Shown one piece after another: positions 35,401-45,687 of a DNA stretch of 64,000 nucleotides; position 1 is the stretch's first letter; each line of letters starts with the position of its first letter. The DNA is from Apibacter muscae (GTDB taxonomy: Bacteria > Bacteroidota > Bacteroidia > Flavobacteriales > Weeksellaceae), in NCBI RefSeq assembly GCF_007845635.1, contig NZ_SELG01000029.1, forward strand, positions 1 to 64,000, in the 5' to 3' direction. The position numbers and the translations under genes are program-made. The notes beneath the pieces were generated by a model that ran no database searches, was not told the DNA's origin, and saw only the letters and a list, made by a program, of their open reading frames with translations.

Positions 35401-38400
35401 CCTAAGAACTAATGTATTTACAAAGAGACCTATTAAATCTTTTATTCCTTCATAATGCCTGCCGGCTACAGGGGTTCCTACTACTATATCTTCTTGATTA
35501 CTAAAGGCAGATAGCATTAAATAATATCCGCTTAAAAGTAAACTATATAGACTCACCTTTAGTTCTTTAGCTTTTAAACGTAAAGAATTACTTAGTTCTG
35601 CTTCTAAACTGAAATTTACATAAGCGCCTTTATAGTCAATTAGAGATGGTCTGATTCTATCAGTTGGTAGGTTTAATGTCTCATAATTTTCTAAATGCTT
35701 TTTCCAATAATCCAATTGCTTTTTAAGTTCATCTCCTTGTAAAAATTGTCTTTGCCATAATGCATAATCTTTATATTGTAACAAGTTTTCTTGGTTTGTC
35801 AATGGTTTATCATTCTTTAATTCTAAAGAATTTTGATTTTTTTCTTCAAATAAATAATTGTTCATCAAGTCTCTCATAAAGACATCTAGAGACCACCCGT
35901 CTGAGGTTATATGATGAACTACCAAAGAAAGATATAACTCATTGTCTAATGTATATAAGCCAACTGTAAATGGAAATTCCTTTTCTAATTTAAATTTTTT
36001 ATGAATATCGGTTTGTATTAACTTATGTAATTCCATTTTAGAATCAACCGTTGCCTTTTTAATAATAAAAGGTTGAGGTAAGTCTTTGATCACTTGTTGA
36101 TAAGCAATACCCTCATGAGTCGTCTTAATCAATGTTCGTAATACTTCATGTCTATATAACAGCCGTATAAATGCTTTTTCTACAATTTTATAATTGACTT
36201 CATTTTTGAATTTTAAAATTAAGGGTATATTATAAGCATCACTTCCTCCGGCATAAGATTCTATAAACCATAAACGTTCTTGAGCAAATGATAATAATTG
36301 ATCTTCGGGATGATCTACCGTAATCTTTTTTACTTGGGTAAAAGTATTTTGTCCTTCATTGATTTTTTGAGCTAATTTTTTTATGGTTCTATTGGTAAAA
36401 ATAGATGCAACATCAATGCTTACATTACATTCTTTTTTAATTGCGTTCATTACCTTAATTGCCAATATGCTACTCCCTCCAAGACTAAAAAAGTCATCCT
36501 CTGTACTAATTTCTGTACTATTTAAATTTAAAATTTCACTATAAATTTTTATTAGTTTTCTTTCATTGTCTGTATGGGGTTTAATACACGTGGTTTGATT
36601 AATTTTAGTTATTTCTGGCAAGGCTTTTCTATCAAGCTTACCATTGGAATTAGTGGGAAATGCTGATAAATGTATAAAATGATTAGGAATCATATAATCT
36701 GGAAGAGATTTGCTTAAAAAATCTTTTAATTCATCTTCCTTCACTTCTTTATCGGCTTCATAATATGCAACTAAGCTTTTAATTTCCGAGGAAGTTTGGT
36801 TTACTACTACTGTTGCCTTTTTGATCTTTGGATATTTACATATGGTAGTTTCAATTTCGCCTAACTCAATGCGATAACCTCTAATTTTAACTTGGAAATC
36901 GTTTCTGCCTATATACTCAATCTGTCCATCCTGTAAATATTTTGCTAAATCTCCGGTTTTATAAATAATTTGATTATAATTTTCTTTTTTTTCTTCTTCT
37001 GTCTGAAAGGGATTGTTTAAAAATTTTTCTTTTGTAAGGTTTAAATTGTTTAAATATCCATCACTAACTCCATCTCCCCCAATATATAATTCTCCGATAG
37101 AACCTAAAGGTAAAGGTTTTAAATTTTTATTTAAAATATAAGTGGTATAATTATTTAATGGTTTTCCAATATAAACAGAAGGGGTATTATCTTCTAAAAG
37201 GGTATCTATAGTATTTATAGTTGCGAATGTTGTCGTTTCTGTTGGTCCGTATCCATTAATTAGCTTAATTTTTGGAAAAGATTTTTGCATTCTTGATATA
37301 TGAGTATAAGAGGCAGATTCACCTCCAAAAACTATACATTTCACAGAATCTAAGTTTTTAATCCCTTCATCAACTAGGACATTGAACAAGGATGTCGTTA
37401 CAAAAATATTAGTTATTGTATATTTAGCAATTAATTCATCTAATTTTTCAAGATTTAAAAATATTTCTTTGGATGTTAAAACTACTGTAGCACCGGATAG
37501 AAGTGTTAAAAAATAATCATAAATAGAAGCATCAAACTGATAACTGGATAGACTCAAAACTATATCCGTTTCATTCATTGATAGTAATTTAGCATTGCTT
37601 ACTAAATTATTGGTGTTTTTATGTTTTATTTTTACGCCTTTTGGACTTCCAGTTGTTCCACTTGTATATATGATATAGGCAATTTCTTCAGATGAAATAT
37701 TCAAATCTAAATTTTGGACTGGGTTGCTTATATTTATTTCTTGTTCATAGGAATGATCGTCAATAACAAGAATTGATTGAGCAGGATTATTTATTAATTT
37801 TTCTAAGTTGCTTTTATAAGCCTTTTCGGTAATAACTAATTTTGCTTTTATATTATCGACTATGTAGCTCAATCGTTCCTCAGCCATTACAGGCTCCATA
37901 GGTACATATGCAGACCCAGTTTTTAGGATCCCAAGGATTGTGTAAATTTGTTTTTCGGACTTATTTAAATACATAGAGATTCTATCGCCTATCTTTATTT
38001 TATATTTACTTATTAAAAAATTAGCGAATTGATTGGCTTTTTGATTAATCTCTGTATAGGTAAAATTCTTATTTTCAAATATAATAGCAACTTTGTCTGG
38101 ATTCTTTAGTACTTGTTCTTCAAACAATTGAACAAGGGTTTTGTTAGAATCGTAAATCTGCTTGGTATGATTAAATGTGTAGATGATTTTATCAAATTGT
38201 GTTTTATTTAGGTATTTAATATTCTCAATTTTTTTATTTTTAATCTCTTGCAAACCTAAATCCGCAAATTGTTTTAAGATAGTTATATATGTTGATATAT
38301 AATTTTCTATGGTTGCCTTGTTAAAAAGGCTAGTTGCGTAATTAAAAACCCCTTTAATGGAATCTCCTGAATCATCCAACATAGTCATAATATCAAATTT

Positions 38401-41400
38401 GGCTATATTAAAATTTCGCGAAAAACTTCCTTGGTAAAATTCTAAGATATTTTTTTCCTTATCCTCAACTTCTTTAGCAAAGGCCTGAACGCCAAATACC
38501 ACTTGAACTATTGGATTCCTAGATCGATCTTTTTCTCCTCCAAATGCATCCACCAAATGATCAAACGGTAAATCTTGATTATTCTGTGCTTCTGTTGAGT
38601 TTCTGGATACTTCTAAAATAAAATTATAGAGGGATTGTTGATCATTAATGATTTGTCTTAAAACAAGTAAATTTACAAAGAAACCAATATTATCTACAAT
38701 CTGTGAATGATTTCTACCAGCGACCGGGGAGCCTATTAGAATATCGTCTTGATTGCTATAAGCCGATAGTAATAAATAATATCCACTTAATAGTAAATTG
38801 TACAAACTAATATTCATTTCTTTAGCTAAACTAACCAATCTCTTGCTTGTAAATTCATCCAGATGAAATTCTATATCTTCTCCTTTATAGTCCATCTTTA
38901 ATGGGCGTTTATGATCTGTTGATAAATTCAACCTCTCGTAGCCTTGCAATTGTTTTTTCCAAAAAGCATATTGTTTATTATAGAGTTCTTGTTTTAAATA
39001 GTTTCTTTGAAAGATTGCGTAATCTTTGTATTGAACTTTAAGATCTGGTAACAAATACTTTTCTGCATGAATTGGATTTTCAGATTTTATTAATTTGAAA
39101 TATTCATAGTTGTATATCAATTCTTTTATAAATATGTCTGTAGACCAACCATCAAAAGCTATATGATGTACCACTACGCTTAAATAAAGATCCCTTTCAT
39201 TTTGAAAAATTTGTACTTTAATCGGATATTCTTCTTCTAATTTGAATATATGCCAAACATCCTTAGACATTAATTCATCTAGTTCTTCTTGACTTTTGAA
39301 ATTTGTTGTGTTAATTATTAGGGGTCGATCTTTTAAATCTTTAACGTATTGATAGCCATTGCCCCATTGATCTGTTTTAATTAAACTCCGCAAGACTTCA
39401 TGTCTATCTATAATTTTAGTAATGGACTGTTTAAGTAAGTCTATATTTACCTGTTCTTTTAATTTAAACAAGAGGGGAATATTGTATGCATAGGTTCCTT
39501 CTTCGAAATAATCTATGAACCATAAACGTTGTTGCGCAAATGACAAACATTGATCTTCTACATTTTTAAAATAATATTTTTGGATATTAATATCTTTATA
39601 TCCTTTATATTTGTATAAATAATTTGCTAATTTCTTAATTGTTAAGTGGTCAAATAATTCGGATACTGGAACTTTTATTTGAAAGTTATTATTTATTTGC
39701 GCAGATAGTTTAATGATCTGTATACTATTACCTCCTAATTTATAAAACTCATCATTCACACCTATGTTGGAAGAATCTATATTTAAAATACTCGAAAATA
39801 TTCCCAAAATTTTATTCTCAACCTCATTTTCAGGAGCTTCATAATTTTGTTTAATCGTAAATGTAGGTTCTTGTAATTGATTTCTGTCTATTTTCCCATT
39901 CACGGTTAAAGCAAAACCTTTTAATGGAACTATGACAGAAGGAATCATGTAATCCGGTAGTTTATTACCTAAATCGTTTCTTAATAAATTTTCACCCATT
40001 TCATGGCTAGAAGAATAGTAACAAACAATATACTTTGCTCCTTCACCGTTGTCCTTCACTAAAGCAATAGAATTTTTTATGCCTTCTATAGAATTAAACG
40101 CCGATTCTATCTCGCCTAATTCAATGCGCAATCCTCTTATTTTTACTTGAAAGTCATTTCTTCCTATATATTCAATGTTACCATCTGGAAGATATCTTAC
40201 TAAATCTCCAGTCTTATAAATGGTAGAATTGTAATTTAATTCTTTTTCTTTCTCAGTTTGAAAGGGATTAATAATAAATCGTTCTGATGTTAATGGTAAA
40301 TTATTCAAATATCCTTTAGACACTCCATCACCTCCAATATAAAGCTCCCCTACAACTCCCACTGGAACAGGATTTCTTTCTTTATCTAAAATATAATTAG
40401 TAACATTAGGTATGGGTTTCCCAATGGGAATAATATTGTATATTTTTTGAGGATTGATCAAAAAACAAGTAGAAAAAGTAGTGGTCTCTGTAGGTCCATA
40501 GGCATTAATTAGTGTAACATTCTGATACTTTTTTACAAATTTAGAAACATGAACTACAGAGGCTGCTTCTCCTCCAATAAGAATATATTTTAAATTTCTA
40601 AAACCAGACAAATCTTCATCAACTAGCATATTGAATAAAGCTGTAGTTATTAGAACATTGGTAATTTTATACTTTTTAATTTTTTTATTTAAAAGTGCTG
40701 AATTTATTAAATCTTCTTTATCTGCTAATACTAAAGGAATACCATGCAATAAAGCAGTGAAAAAATCATATACAGATCCATCAAATTGATAATTTGACAA
40801 ACTTAGTATTCTATCTGTATTATCAATTGATACATAATCCGCATTGAAAACTAAATTGGTTACATTTTTATGCATAACCATAACTCCTTTTGGATTACCC
40901 GTAGTTCCACTTGTGTAAATGATGTAAGCGATGTCTTCTGGATTCGTTAAATTCACTAAGTTATCACTTGAATAATGAATTAATGTTTTATCCCATAACT
41001 CTTCTTTATCAATAATTTCAACTTCGGATATAATTTTAAAAATTCTTTCAAAATAATTTTTATTTGTAATAATTAGCTTTGAATGTGTATCCTTAACTAC
41101 ATATTCAATTCTTGAATCAGGCAAGAGTGGATCTAAAGGCACATAAATTGCACCCAATTTTAACATAGATAAAATAGTAGTTATAATATGTTCATTACGA
41201 TCAAGAACAAGTACTATTATATCTCCTTTTCTAATTTGATATTTTTCCTTTAAATACTTTGCATATTTATTTGCTCTTTCATTTAATTCACTATAAGTAT
41301 ATTCTACATCTTGAAAAATAAGTGCTTTGTTGAGAGGATTCTGCTTTACTTTTTTTTCAAATATTTCATGAATTGTAGGAGCAGTATTTTTATGAACATA

Positions 41401-42750
41401 CGTTTGGTTCCATTTATTTACTATTTTAAAATATTCTGGTTCTTTTTCGTTTAGTAATTTGTAAGTAGTGATTTCTCTATTTTTATTCTCACTAATTAAA
41501 TCGTTTAATATTTCTAAAAACAACTTTTGATATAGTTGAATAAAATTTTTTACTAAATTTTCATCTAATAAATCTTTATCATACTTTACTCTATAATTAA
41601 TATTTTTATTGTGTAATTCTTGTTCAAATAACAATTGATTAACTAGATCAATTTGGTATTCATGGTTTATTTCTTCAAACGTAATTCCATCTAAATTTGG
41701 CTCAAAATCTCGTAAAAATGTTTGAGCAAAACCTATATCTAGTATATTTGAATTTTCTGCATATTGAACGATTTGTGAGGTTGGTAAATATTTTGCTTTT
41801 GAAGTTTTTAGATCTTTAAAAAATTGTAATACATTCTGGATGGTTTCTTCTAAAGTTGTTTTTTCATGAAACCTGTAATCTACAATCATAGTATTTACAT
41901 GAGCCCCGTAAATAAAATCAGTCCCTTCTAGAATAGCAATGGGGTAACTAATAGGGATATTATCTGCTCCTGATACTTTATGCAATAAAATTGCTAAAAC
42001 TAGTTGTCCAAACACATATGGGGTTATCTTATAAAGATGCTTTAAACTGTTTAATTGATTATATATAGTTCCATCATAGGTAAATACAATTTCACTAACT
42101 AAACGTTTGGGGCTTTTTTGACTTGAAAGATTATTTTTTAAAAAATTTAAATCAATTCCGGTAAGGTTCTCTAAATGTTTTTTCCAAAACCCATGGATTT
42201 CCTCTTTATTTTTAATTAAAATTGAATCAAAATATTCGTTTAATTGATTGTGCATTTCCATTTGTTTTTCAAATGAAAAGGTTGTATATCCTATACCGTT
42301 ATAAATGGCTGCCCATTTTTCATAAATCTGGTTGGTTGTAATACCATCAATAACTAAATGGGATATTACTAAAAGTATCCTGTATTTACTTTTTTCTAGC
42401 TTTACAATACCTAATCGAAGTTGCAGATCTTTTTCAAGATTAAAAGGTTTAGAAATATAATTGTAGATTTCATCTTCCGTTAATTTAGCAGGAAAATAAT
42501 CTATTACTTTTTTAGCTTTGTTTCTTAACTTCCAATAAAAAGTTCCTTCATAAACCCTAGGATTATGAAAAAAAACAAAGTGCTCATTCACTAATTTTAA
42601 AAATGCAGCTTCGCACTTTTTAACGCATAGATCACCGTTTACAAAACTATCCATTACCATATTATAATCGTTCCGCAATGGATTCTTTAGCCATTCATAG
42701 TAGAATAGACTTTGAAAAGGAGTTAGTTTTACTCTTGATTTTTCTGTCAT
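32413..42750 (-). CDS. Three-module nonribosomal peptide synthetase (C-A-T-C-A-T-C-A-T-TE)
   Basis: A 3445-aa NRPS. C1 is at about 5-440 with SHLVIDG (130-136) in place of the usual HHxxxDG. A1 is at about 460-960 (YTSGTTGNPKG) and T1 has Ser1009. C2 is at about 1065-1500 (HHIAFDG, 1195-1201), A2 at about 1540-2045, T2 Ser2094. C3 is at about 2150-2590 (HHITSDG, 2279-2285), A3 at about 2620-3125, T3 Ser3176. TE is at about 3220-3445 with Ser3302 (GWSLGG), Asp3329 and His3429. By eye A1 and A2 pockets (FDGSVYDFF, FDASIYDYF) look suited to branched aliphatic residues, A3 (FDVSVWELFG, HFVPSML, CSGEAL) to serine. No epimerase, methyltransferase or reductase domain is seen. With an N-terminal C domain the chain may be N-acylated. 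Product unknown. Confidence 0.95.
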   Translation of the reverse strand: MTEKSRVKLTPFQSLFYYEWLKNPLRNDYNMVMDSFVNGDLCVKKCEAAFLKLVNEHFVFFHNPRVYEGTFYWKLRNKAKKVIDYFPAKLTEDEIYNYISKPFNLEKDLQLRLGIVKLEKSKYRILLVISHLVIDGITTNQIYEKWAAIYNGIGYTTFSFEKQMEMHNQLNEYFDSILIKNKEEIHGFWKKHLENLTGIDLNFLKNNLSSQKSPKRLVSEIVFTYDGTIYNQLNSLKHLYKITPYVFGQLVLAILLHKVSGADNIPISYPIAILEGTDFIYGAHVNTMIVDYRFHEKTTLEETIQNVLQFFKDLKTSKAKYLPTSQIVQYAENSNILDIGFAQTFLRDFEPNLDGITFEEINHEYQIDLVNQLLFEQELHNKNINYRVKYDKDLLDENLVKNFIQLYQKLFLEILNDLISENKNREITTYKLLNEKEPEYFKIVNKWNQTYVHKNTAPTIHEIFEKKVKQNPLNKALIFQDVEYTYSELNERANKYAKYLKEKYQIRKGDIIVLVLDRNEHIITTILSMLKLGAIYVPLDPLLPDSRIEYVVKDTHSKLIITNKNYFERIFKIISEVEIIDKEELWDKTLIHYSSDNLVNLTNPEDIAYIIYTSGTTGNPKGVMVMHKNVTNLVFNADYVSIDNTDRILSLSNYQFDGSVYDFFTALLHGIPLVLADKEDLINSALLNKKIKKYKITNVLITTALFNMLVDEDLSGFRNLKYILIGGEAASVVHVSKFVKKYQNVTLINAYGPTETTTFSTCFLINPQKIYNIIPIGKPIPNVTNYILDKERNPVPVGVVGELYIGGDGVSKGYLNNLPLTSERFIINPFQTEKEKELNYNSTIYKTGDLVRYLPDGNIEYIGRNDFQVKIRGLRIELGEIESAFNSIEGIKNSIALVKDNGEGAKYIVCYYSSSHEMGENLLRNDLGNKLPDYMIPSVIVPLKGFALTVNGKIDRNQLQEPTFTIKQNYEAPENEVENKILGIFSSILNIDSSNIGVNDEFYKLGGNSIQIIKLSAQINNNFQIKVPVSELFDHLTIKKLANYLYKYKGYKDINIQKYYFKNVEDQCLSFAQQRLWFIDYFEEGTYAYNIPLLFKLKEQVNIDLLKQSITKIIDRHEVLRSLIKTDQWGNGYQYVKDLKDRPLIINTTNFKSQEELDELMSKDVWHIFKLEEEYPIKVQIFQNERDLYLSVVVHHIAFDGWSTDIFIKELIYNYEYFKLIKSENPIHAEKYLLPDLKVQYKDYAIFQRNYLKQELYNKQYAFWKKQLQGYERLNLSTDHKRPLKMDYKGEDIEFHLDEFTSKRLVSLAKEMNISLYNLLLSGYYLLLSAYSNQDDILIGSPVAGRNHSQIVDNIGFFVNLLVLRQIINDQQSLYNFILEVSRNSTEAQNNQDLPFDHLVDAFGGEKDRSRNPIVQVVFGVQAFAKEVEDKEKNILEFYQGSFSRNFNIAKFDIMTMLDDSGDSIKGVFNYATSLFNKATIENYISTYITILKQFADLGLQEIKNKKIENIKYLNKTQFDKIIYTFNHTKQIYDSNKTLVQLFEEQVLKNPDKVAIIFENKNFTYTEINQKANQFANFLISKYKIKIGDRISMYLNKSEKQIYTILGILKTGSAYVPMEPVMAEERLSYIVDNIKAKLVITEKAYKSNLEKLINNPAQSILVIDDHSYEQEINISNPVQNLDLNISSEEIAYIIYTSGTTGSPKGVKIKHKNTNNLVSNAKLLSMNETDIVLSLSSYQFDASIYDYFLTLLSGATVVLTSKEIFLNLEKLDELIAKYTITNIFVTTSLFNVLVDEGIKNLDSVKCIVFGGESASYTHISRMQKSFPKIKLINGYGPTETTTFATINTIDTLLEDNTPSVYIGKPLNNYTTYILNKNLKPLPLGSIGELYIGGDGVSDGYLNNLNLTKEKFLNNPFQTEEEKKENYNQIIYKTGDLAKYLQDGQIEYIGRNDFQVKIRGYRIELGEIETTICKYPKIKKATVVVNQTSSEIKSLVAYYEADKEVKEDELKDFLSKSLPDYMIPNHFIHLSAFPTNSNGKLDRKALPEITKINQTTCIKPHTDNERKLIKIYSEILNLNSTEISTEDDFFSLGGSSILAIKVMNAIKKECNVSIDVASIFTNRTIKKLAQKINEGQNTFTQVKKITVDHPEDQLLSFAQERLWFIESYAGGSDAYNIPLILKFKNEVNYKIVEKAFIRLLYRHEVLRTLIKTTHEGIAYQQVIKDLPQPFIIKKATVDSKMELHKLIQTDIHKKFKLEKEFPFTVGLYTLDNELYLSLVVHHITSDGWSLDVFMRDLMNNYLFEEKNQNSLELKNDKPLTNQENLLQYKDYALWQRQFLQGDELKKQLDYWKKHLENYETLNLPTDRIRPSLIDYKGAYVNFSLEAELSNSLRLKAKELKVSLYSLLLSGYYLMLSAFSNQEDIVVGTPVAGRHYEGIKDLIGLFVNTLVLRQKINASQSIACFISEVGENVNNALMHQDLPFEKLVDELKLEKDSSRNPIFQVMFGVQSFGKDQREEYENIFTLYEDLEGLGYSPAKFDLTTMLDDSEDKISGIFNYAVSLFDKDTIQNYIHVYLKILEQIATVSIETKKLNQISYINDDEQYKIINQWNHTYADFPLEKTMHQKFEEQVTRTPDQCAVKYNNEELSYKELNEKANAFAQFLITTYKIKPDELIPICMSRSTNLMVALLGILKSGAAYVPIDPKAPQDRISYILNDTKPKLVVTDDGTKIEKIQTTSLDIITLNFEFIYQLKSTYSVLNPEVEITSKHLAYVIYTSGTTGNPKGVMVEHKGVINRMEWMQNYHPILPSDIVLQKTNYTFDVSVWELFGANWYGATLILADSEEYKDNLYLIELIRKEKITMIHFVPSMLASFVETLNNYPDKQSHVYTLQTLYCSGEALGLEEVKQFQKLVPQCNIYNLYGPTETTIEVLYYECNTKNLSKVLIGKPIANTSVYVLDKHLRPLPVGAIGELCIGGVHVTRGYLNQEELTKEKFLDNPFHNFQITEHYENKRIYKSGDLVKYHKDGNLEYLGRNDFQVKIRGFRIELGEIEASMLTHPQISQAVVVAKEHDSGEKYLAGYYVSEMPIEQSELSKHLLNNLPDYMVPSIFIHMFEFPLSTSGKLDRKQLPSPKFTGDKTYIAPKTEEEKKLCALFAEILKIDIKEISVEDSFYRLGGSSIKATQLTHKINNLFGSKIKLIDLLKAPSIRELALLVQDIKLYCPIVELNNSQNKPLFMIHPGVGGCEVYESLATKLNPYYHCYGIDSFNLYNVNKILELSKLAEYYLLSMDEIQKSKTSYNLLGWSLGGQIALEIAVQLERRGVKDIKVYLLDTWINFKLRHGLDHAVDRFISRFGKDIMEREKILELMEVDNIIQSQPLSGLLQHTKVILFKALVPIEGLEDDRMVICPYNNIETSVKNFDQLRAVNLETDHFSILDKEFDIMNNMIG

Positions 42751-43246
42751 AAGTAATTATTAAAAGGTTATTAATTGTGCATACCAAATCCTGAACACAT
42801 ATATCTTTATCATAAAGCATAATATGAGTGCTTGATATTACTTTAATCTATAGTAAGATGGTTGGGATTTAATAAGTATAAATACTTATATATTAGAATA
42901 ATTAATTATAATTAGTTTTTTTTGATGAGCAAATTTAAATAAAATTATATAATAATGATATAAATATATTATTTATTCATTTGTTTTTTTATAGATTGCT
43001 TTCTTAATAAAAAAATACTACTCTAGTAAATTACTATTATATAATTTCTCTAAATTTAATTTTATCTATTAACTTAATAAATTAATTTTTAGCTTCTAAT
43101 TCTATCAAAAATAAGATTGAAAAATTAAAACCCGATTCAATTATTTATGAATCAGGTTTTAGTTTGACTTAGCCTTATATAAATCTATTATTTTTTTATA
43201 ACGCTAAATTTAATATTTCTTTATTTATAATTTTGAGCTTACGAAG
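42751..43246. other. Intergenic region upstream of the NRPS gene
   Basis: 496 bp, very AT-rich. It must contain the NRPS promoter; no clean TAnnTTTG box was found. A terminator for the formate-dehydrogenase-like gene lies at 43127-43160. Confidence 0.55.
43110..43160 (-). terminator. Terminator of the formate-dehydrogenase-like gene
   Basis: Arms 43127-43139 and 43148-43160 pair over 13 bp with one mismatch. On the minus strand the stem is followed by T-rich sequence. Confidence 0.7.
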
Positions 43247-45607
43247 CTACACCTCAATTCTATCATAAATTTTAGGATCGTGTTTTTTAATTTTAATTTT
43301 TACGTATTTAGATGCTGGCATATTACTACCTCTAACAGTATTATCAATAGGCACTAATACATTCGTTTCAGGAAAATAGGTCATAGTATTCTTTTTAGGA
43401 ATATTATAAGAAACTACTATAAACAGTGGAGCAATTCTTTCTACATTATTATCGTAATTAAATAAATCAACTTTATCCCCATTCTTTAACCCTGCTTTTT
43501 GTATGTCATCATCATTCATAAAGATCACTCTACGCTCATTATGCACCCCTCTGTACCGATCATCCATTCCATATATCGTTGTGTTAAATTGATCGTGTGT
43601 TCGTGTTGTCCCCATTAAATATTCATCATCTTCCAATTTATTTTCTGGCACGTCAGAAATAGTAAAGGGTGCTTTATAGTTATAGCTTGAAGAAAATTGC
43701 TGTTTGTCTCTTGCTCCATTAGGCAGATAAAAACCTCCCTTCACTCGCACTCTCTCATTGTAATTTTCAAAACCTGGTATACACTTAGCAATATCATCTC
43801 TAACAGCATCATAACTATCGTGAAAACGCTTCCAATTAACTTTACTTTTTTCTCCAAAAGTTGCTATAGCCATCCTACAAACAATTTGCATTTCATTAAT
43901 CAGATTATTGGAAACTGGTTTTAAAACCCCTTTGGATGCTTGTACTACTCCCATGGAGTTTTCGGTACTTATAATCTGAACTTCATCGTTCATAATATCC
44001 ATATCTGAACGTGAATACGTAGGCAGAATAATTGATTCTTTACCGTGTACTAAATGTCCTCTGTTTAATTTGGTAGAAACTGTAACTAAAAGGTTTAATT
44101 TCTTTATCGCATTAGACGTAAAGTTTGTATCGGGAGCTGCTGATAAAAGATTTCCTCCCATGCAGAATAAAACTTTAACCTTGTCTTCGTGCATAGCTTT
44201 AATGGTATGAACTACATCATAACCATGACTTCTTGGCATTTTAAATCCGTATACTTCTTCCAACGTATCTAGTTGTTCATCTGTAGGTTTATGATTCACT
44301 AACATTGTCCTATTCCCTTGCACATTACTATGTCCACGCACTGGACAAACACCGGCTCCCTTCTTTCCTATACTCCCTTTCATCAAGAGAATATTAAGCA
44401 TTTCTTTCACCATATCTACACCGTTGGGTTGCTGAGTTATACCCATTCCCCAACAGATAATTATTCGATTTTTAAAGGCTAACATTTCTGCAACTTCACG
44501 CAATTGTTGTACGGAAATACCACATTCTACGGACAGATCTTCTAATTTATATTTAGAAAATTGTTTAGAAAATTCCTCAAAGCCTACGGTTTTTTCTTGA
44601 ATAAATGATTTATCTAGAACTTTACCTGGGGATTGTTTTTCAAATTCAAATAATAGGATCTCTAAAGCTTTTAATAAAGCCATATCCCCATTTATTTTAA
44701 CCGGTAAATAAACATCCGTTAACTTAACTCCTCCACCAAGCATACCTTTAATTTTTTGTGGATTTTTAAATCCAAATAAACCTGCTTCAGGCAAAGGGTT
44801 TATTGAAATAATTTTACCTCCATTGCTTTTACATTTTTCTAAAGCGCTTAACATTCTTGGAGCATTAGTGCCTGGGTTATGTCCGATGCTAATGATAATC
44901 TCAGCTTCGTACAGATCTTCCAATTTAACCGTTCCTTTACCTATACCTATGGTTGGAGACAATGCTGTACCTGAAGTTTCATGACACATATTTGAACAGT
45001 CCGGCATATTATTGGTTCCAAACTCTTTGCAAAATAACTGATATACAAATGAAGCTTCATTGCTGGTTCTACCAGAGGTATAAAATGCTGCTTGATCGGG
45101 TGAATCTAATTCATTAAGATGATTTGCTATTTTATTAAATGCATCCTGCCACTCAATGGCTTGATAATGGGTTCCCCCCGGAGGTAAATATAATGGGTGA
45201 GTTAATCTACCTAATTTTCCAATTTTTAAATCATCAAGTTTTGAAAGCTCATAGACAGAGTTTTCCTGAAAAAATTCTGGATCAAGTTTTTTACTAGTAG
45301 CTTCTGCTGCCAAAGCTTTTGCACCATTCTCGCAGTATTCACCTAGAGAAGATCGTTCATCATCTGGATCTGGCCATGCACAACTGGGACAATCAAACCC
45401 TGTGAATTGATTCATGCTAAATAATGCCTTTCCTCCTCTTAATAAAGTTTTTTCATCAATCAGGTTTTCTAACGAAACCTTTACTGCTGTAAAACCAGCT
45501 GCCTTTTTTTCTGGATCACTTACTTTTAATTTTCCTGTTAAATTATATGGATTTTCATCTTTTGGATCCTTTGATTCTAAATTTTCTGTATTATTATCTT
45601 TAGCCAT
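43247..45607 (-). CDS. FdhF/YdeP-family molybdopterin oxidoreductase (formate dehydrogenase-like)
   Basis: A 786-aa molybdenum enzyme of the FdhF/YdeP family. An N-terminal DCPSCAWPDP may hold a metal or redox site. PDCSNMCHETSG contains the expected molybdenum-ligand Cys region (Cys, not selenocysteine), and GHNPGTNAPRMLSALEKC and GVCPVRGHSNVQG are cofactor-binding segments. The C-terminal beta domain (GTTRTHDQFNTT) is the molydopterin dinucleotide-binding fold. YdeP-like members are of uncertain substrate and are linked to acid stress or formate oxidation. It follows fdhD by 80 bp on the same strand, supporting a need for cofactor sulfuration. Confidence 0.88.
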   Translation of the reverse strand: MAKDNNTENLESKDPKDENPYNLTGKLKVSDPEKKAAGFTAVKVSLENLIDEKTLLRGGKALFSMNQFTGFDCPSCAWPDPDDERSSLGEYCENGAKALAAEATSKKLDPEFFQENSVYELSKLDDLKIGKLGRLTHPLYLPPGGTHYQAIEWQDAFNKIANHLNELDSPDQAAFYTSGRTSNEASFVYQLFCKEFGTNNMPDCSNMCHETSGTALSPTIGIGKGTVKLEDLYEAEIIISIGHNPGTNAPRMLSALEKCKSNGGKIISINPLPEAGLFGFKNPQKIKGMLGGGVKLTDVYLPVKINGDMALLKALEILLFEFEKQSPGKVLDKSFIQEKTVGFEEFSKQFSKYKLEDLSVECGISVQQLREVAEMLAFKNRIIICWGMGITQQPNGVDMVKEMLNILLMKGSIGKKGAGVCPVRGHSNVQGNRTMLVNHKPTDEQLDTLEEVYGFKMPRSHGYDVVHTIKAMHEDKVKVLFCMGGNLLSAAPDTNFTSNAIKKLNLLVTVSTKLNRGHLVHGKESIILPTYSRSDMDIMNDEVQIISTENSMGVVQASKGVLKPVSNNLINEMQIVCRMAIATFGEKSKVNWKRFHDSYDAVRDDIAKCIPGFENYNERVRVKGGFYLPNGARDKQQFSSSYNYKAPFTISDVPENKLEDDEYLMGTTRTHDQFNTTIYGMDDRYRGVHNERRVIFMNDDDIQKAGLKNGDKVDLFNYDNNVERIAPLFIVVSYNIPKKNTMTYFPETNVLVPIDNTVRGSNMPASKYVKIKIKKHDPKIYDRIEV

Positions 45608-45687
45608 AACTATTCTCTGTTTAGTAGTATACTTATAATCTATGTTTATATTATTACGAATATTGATTTAAATATTCTAAATACTTT

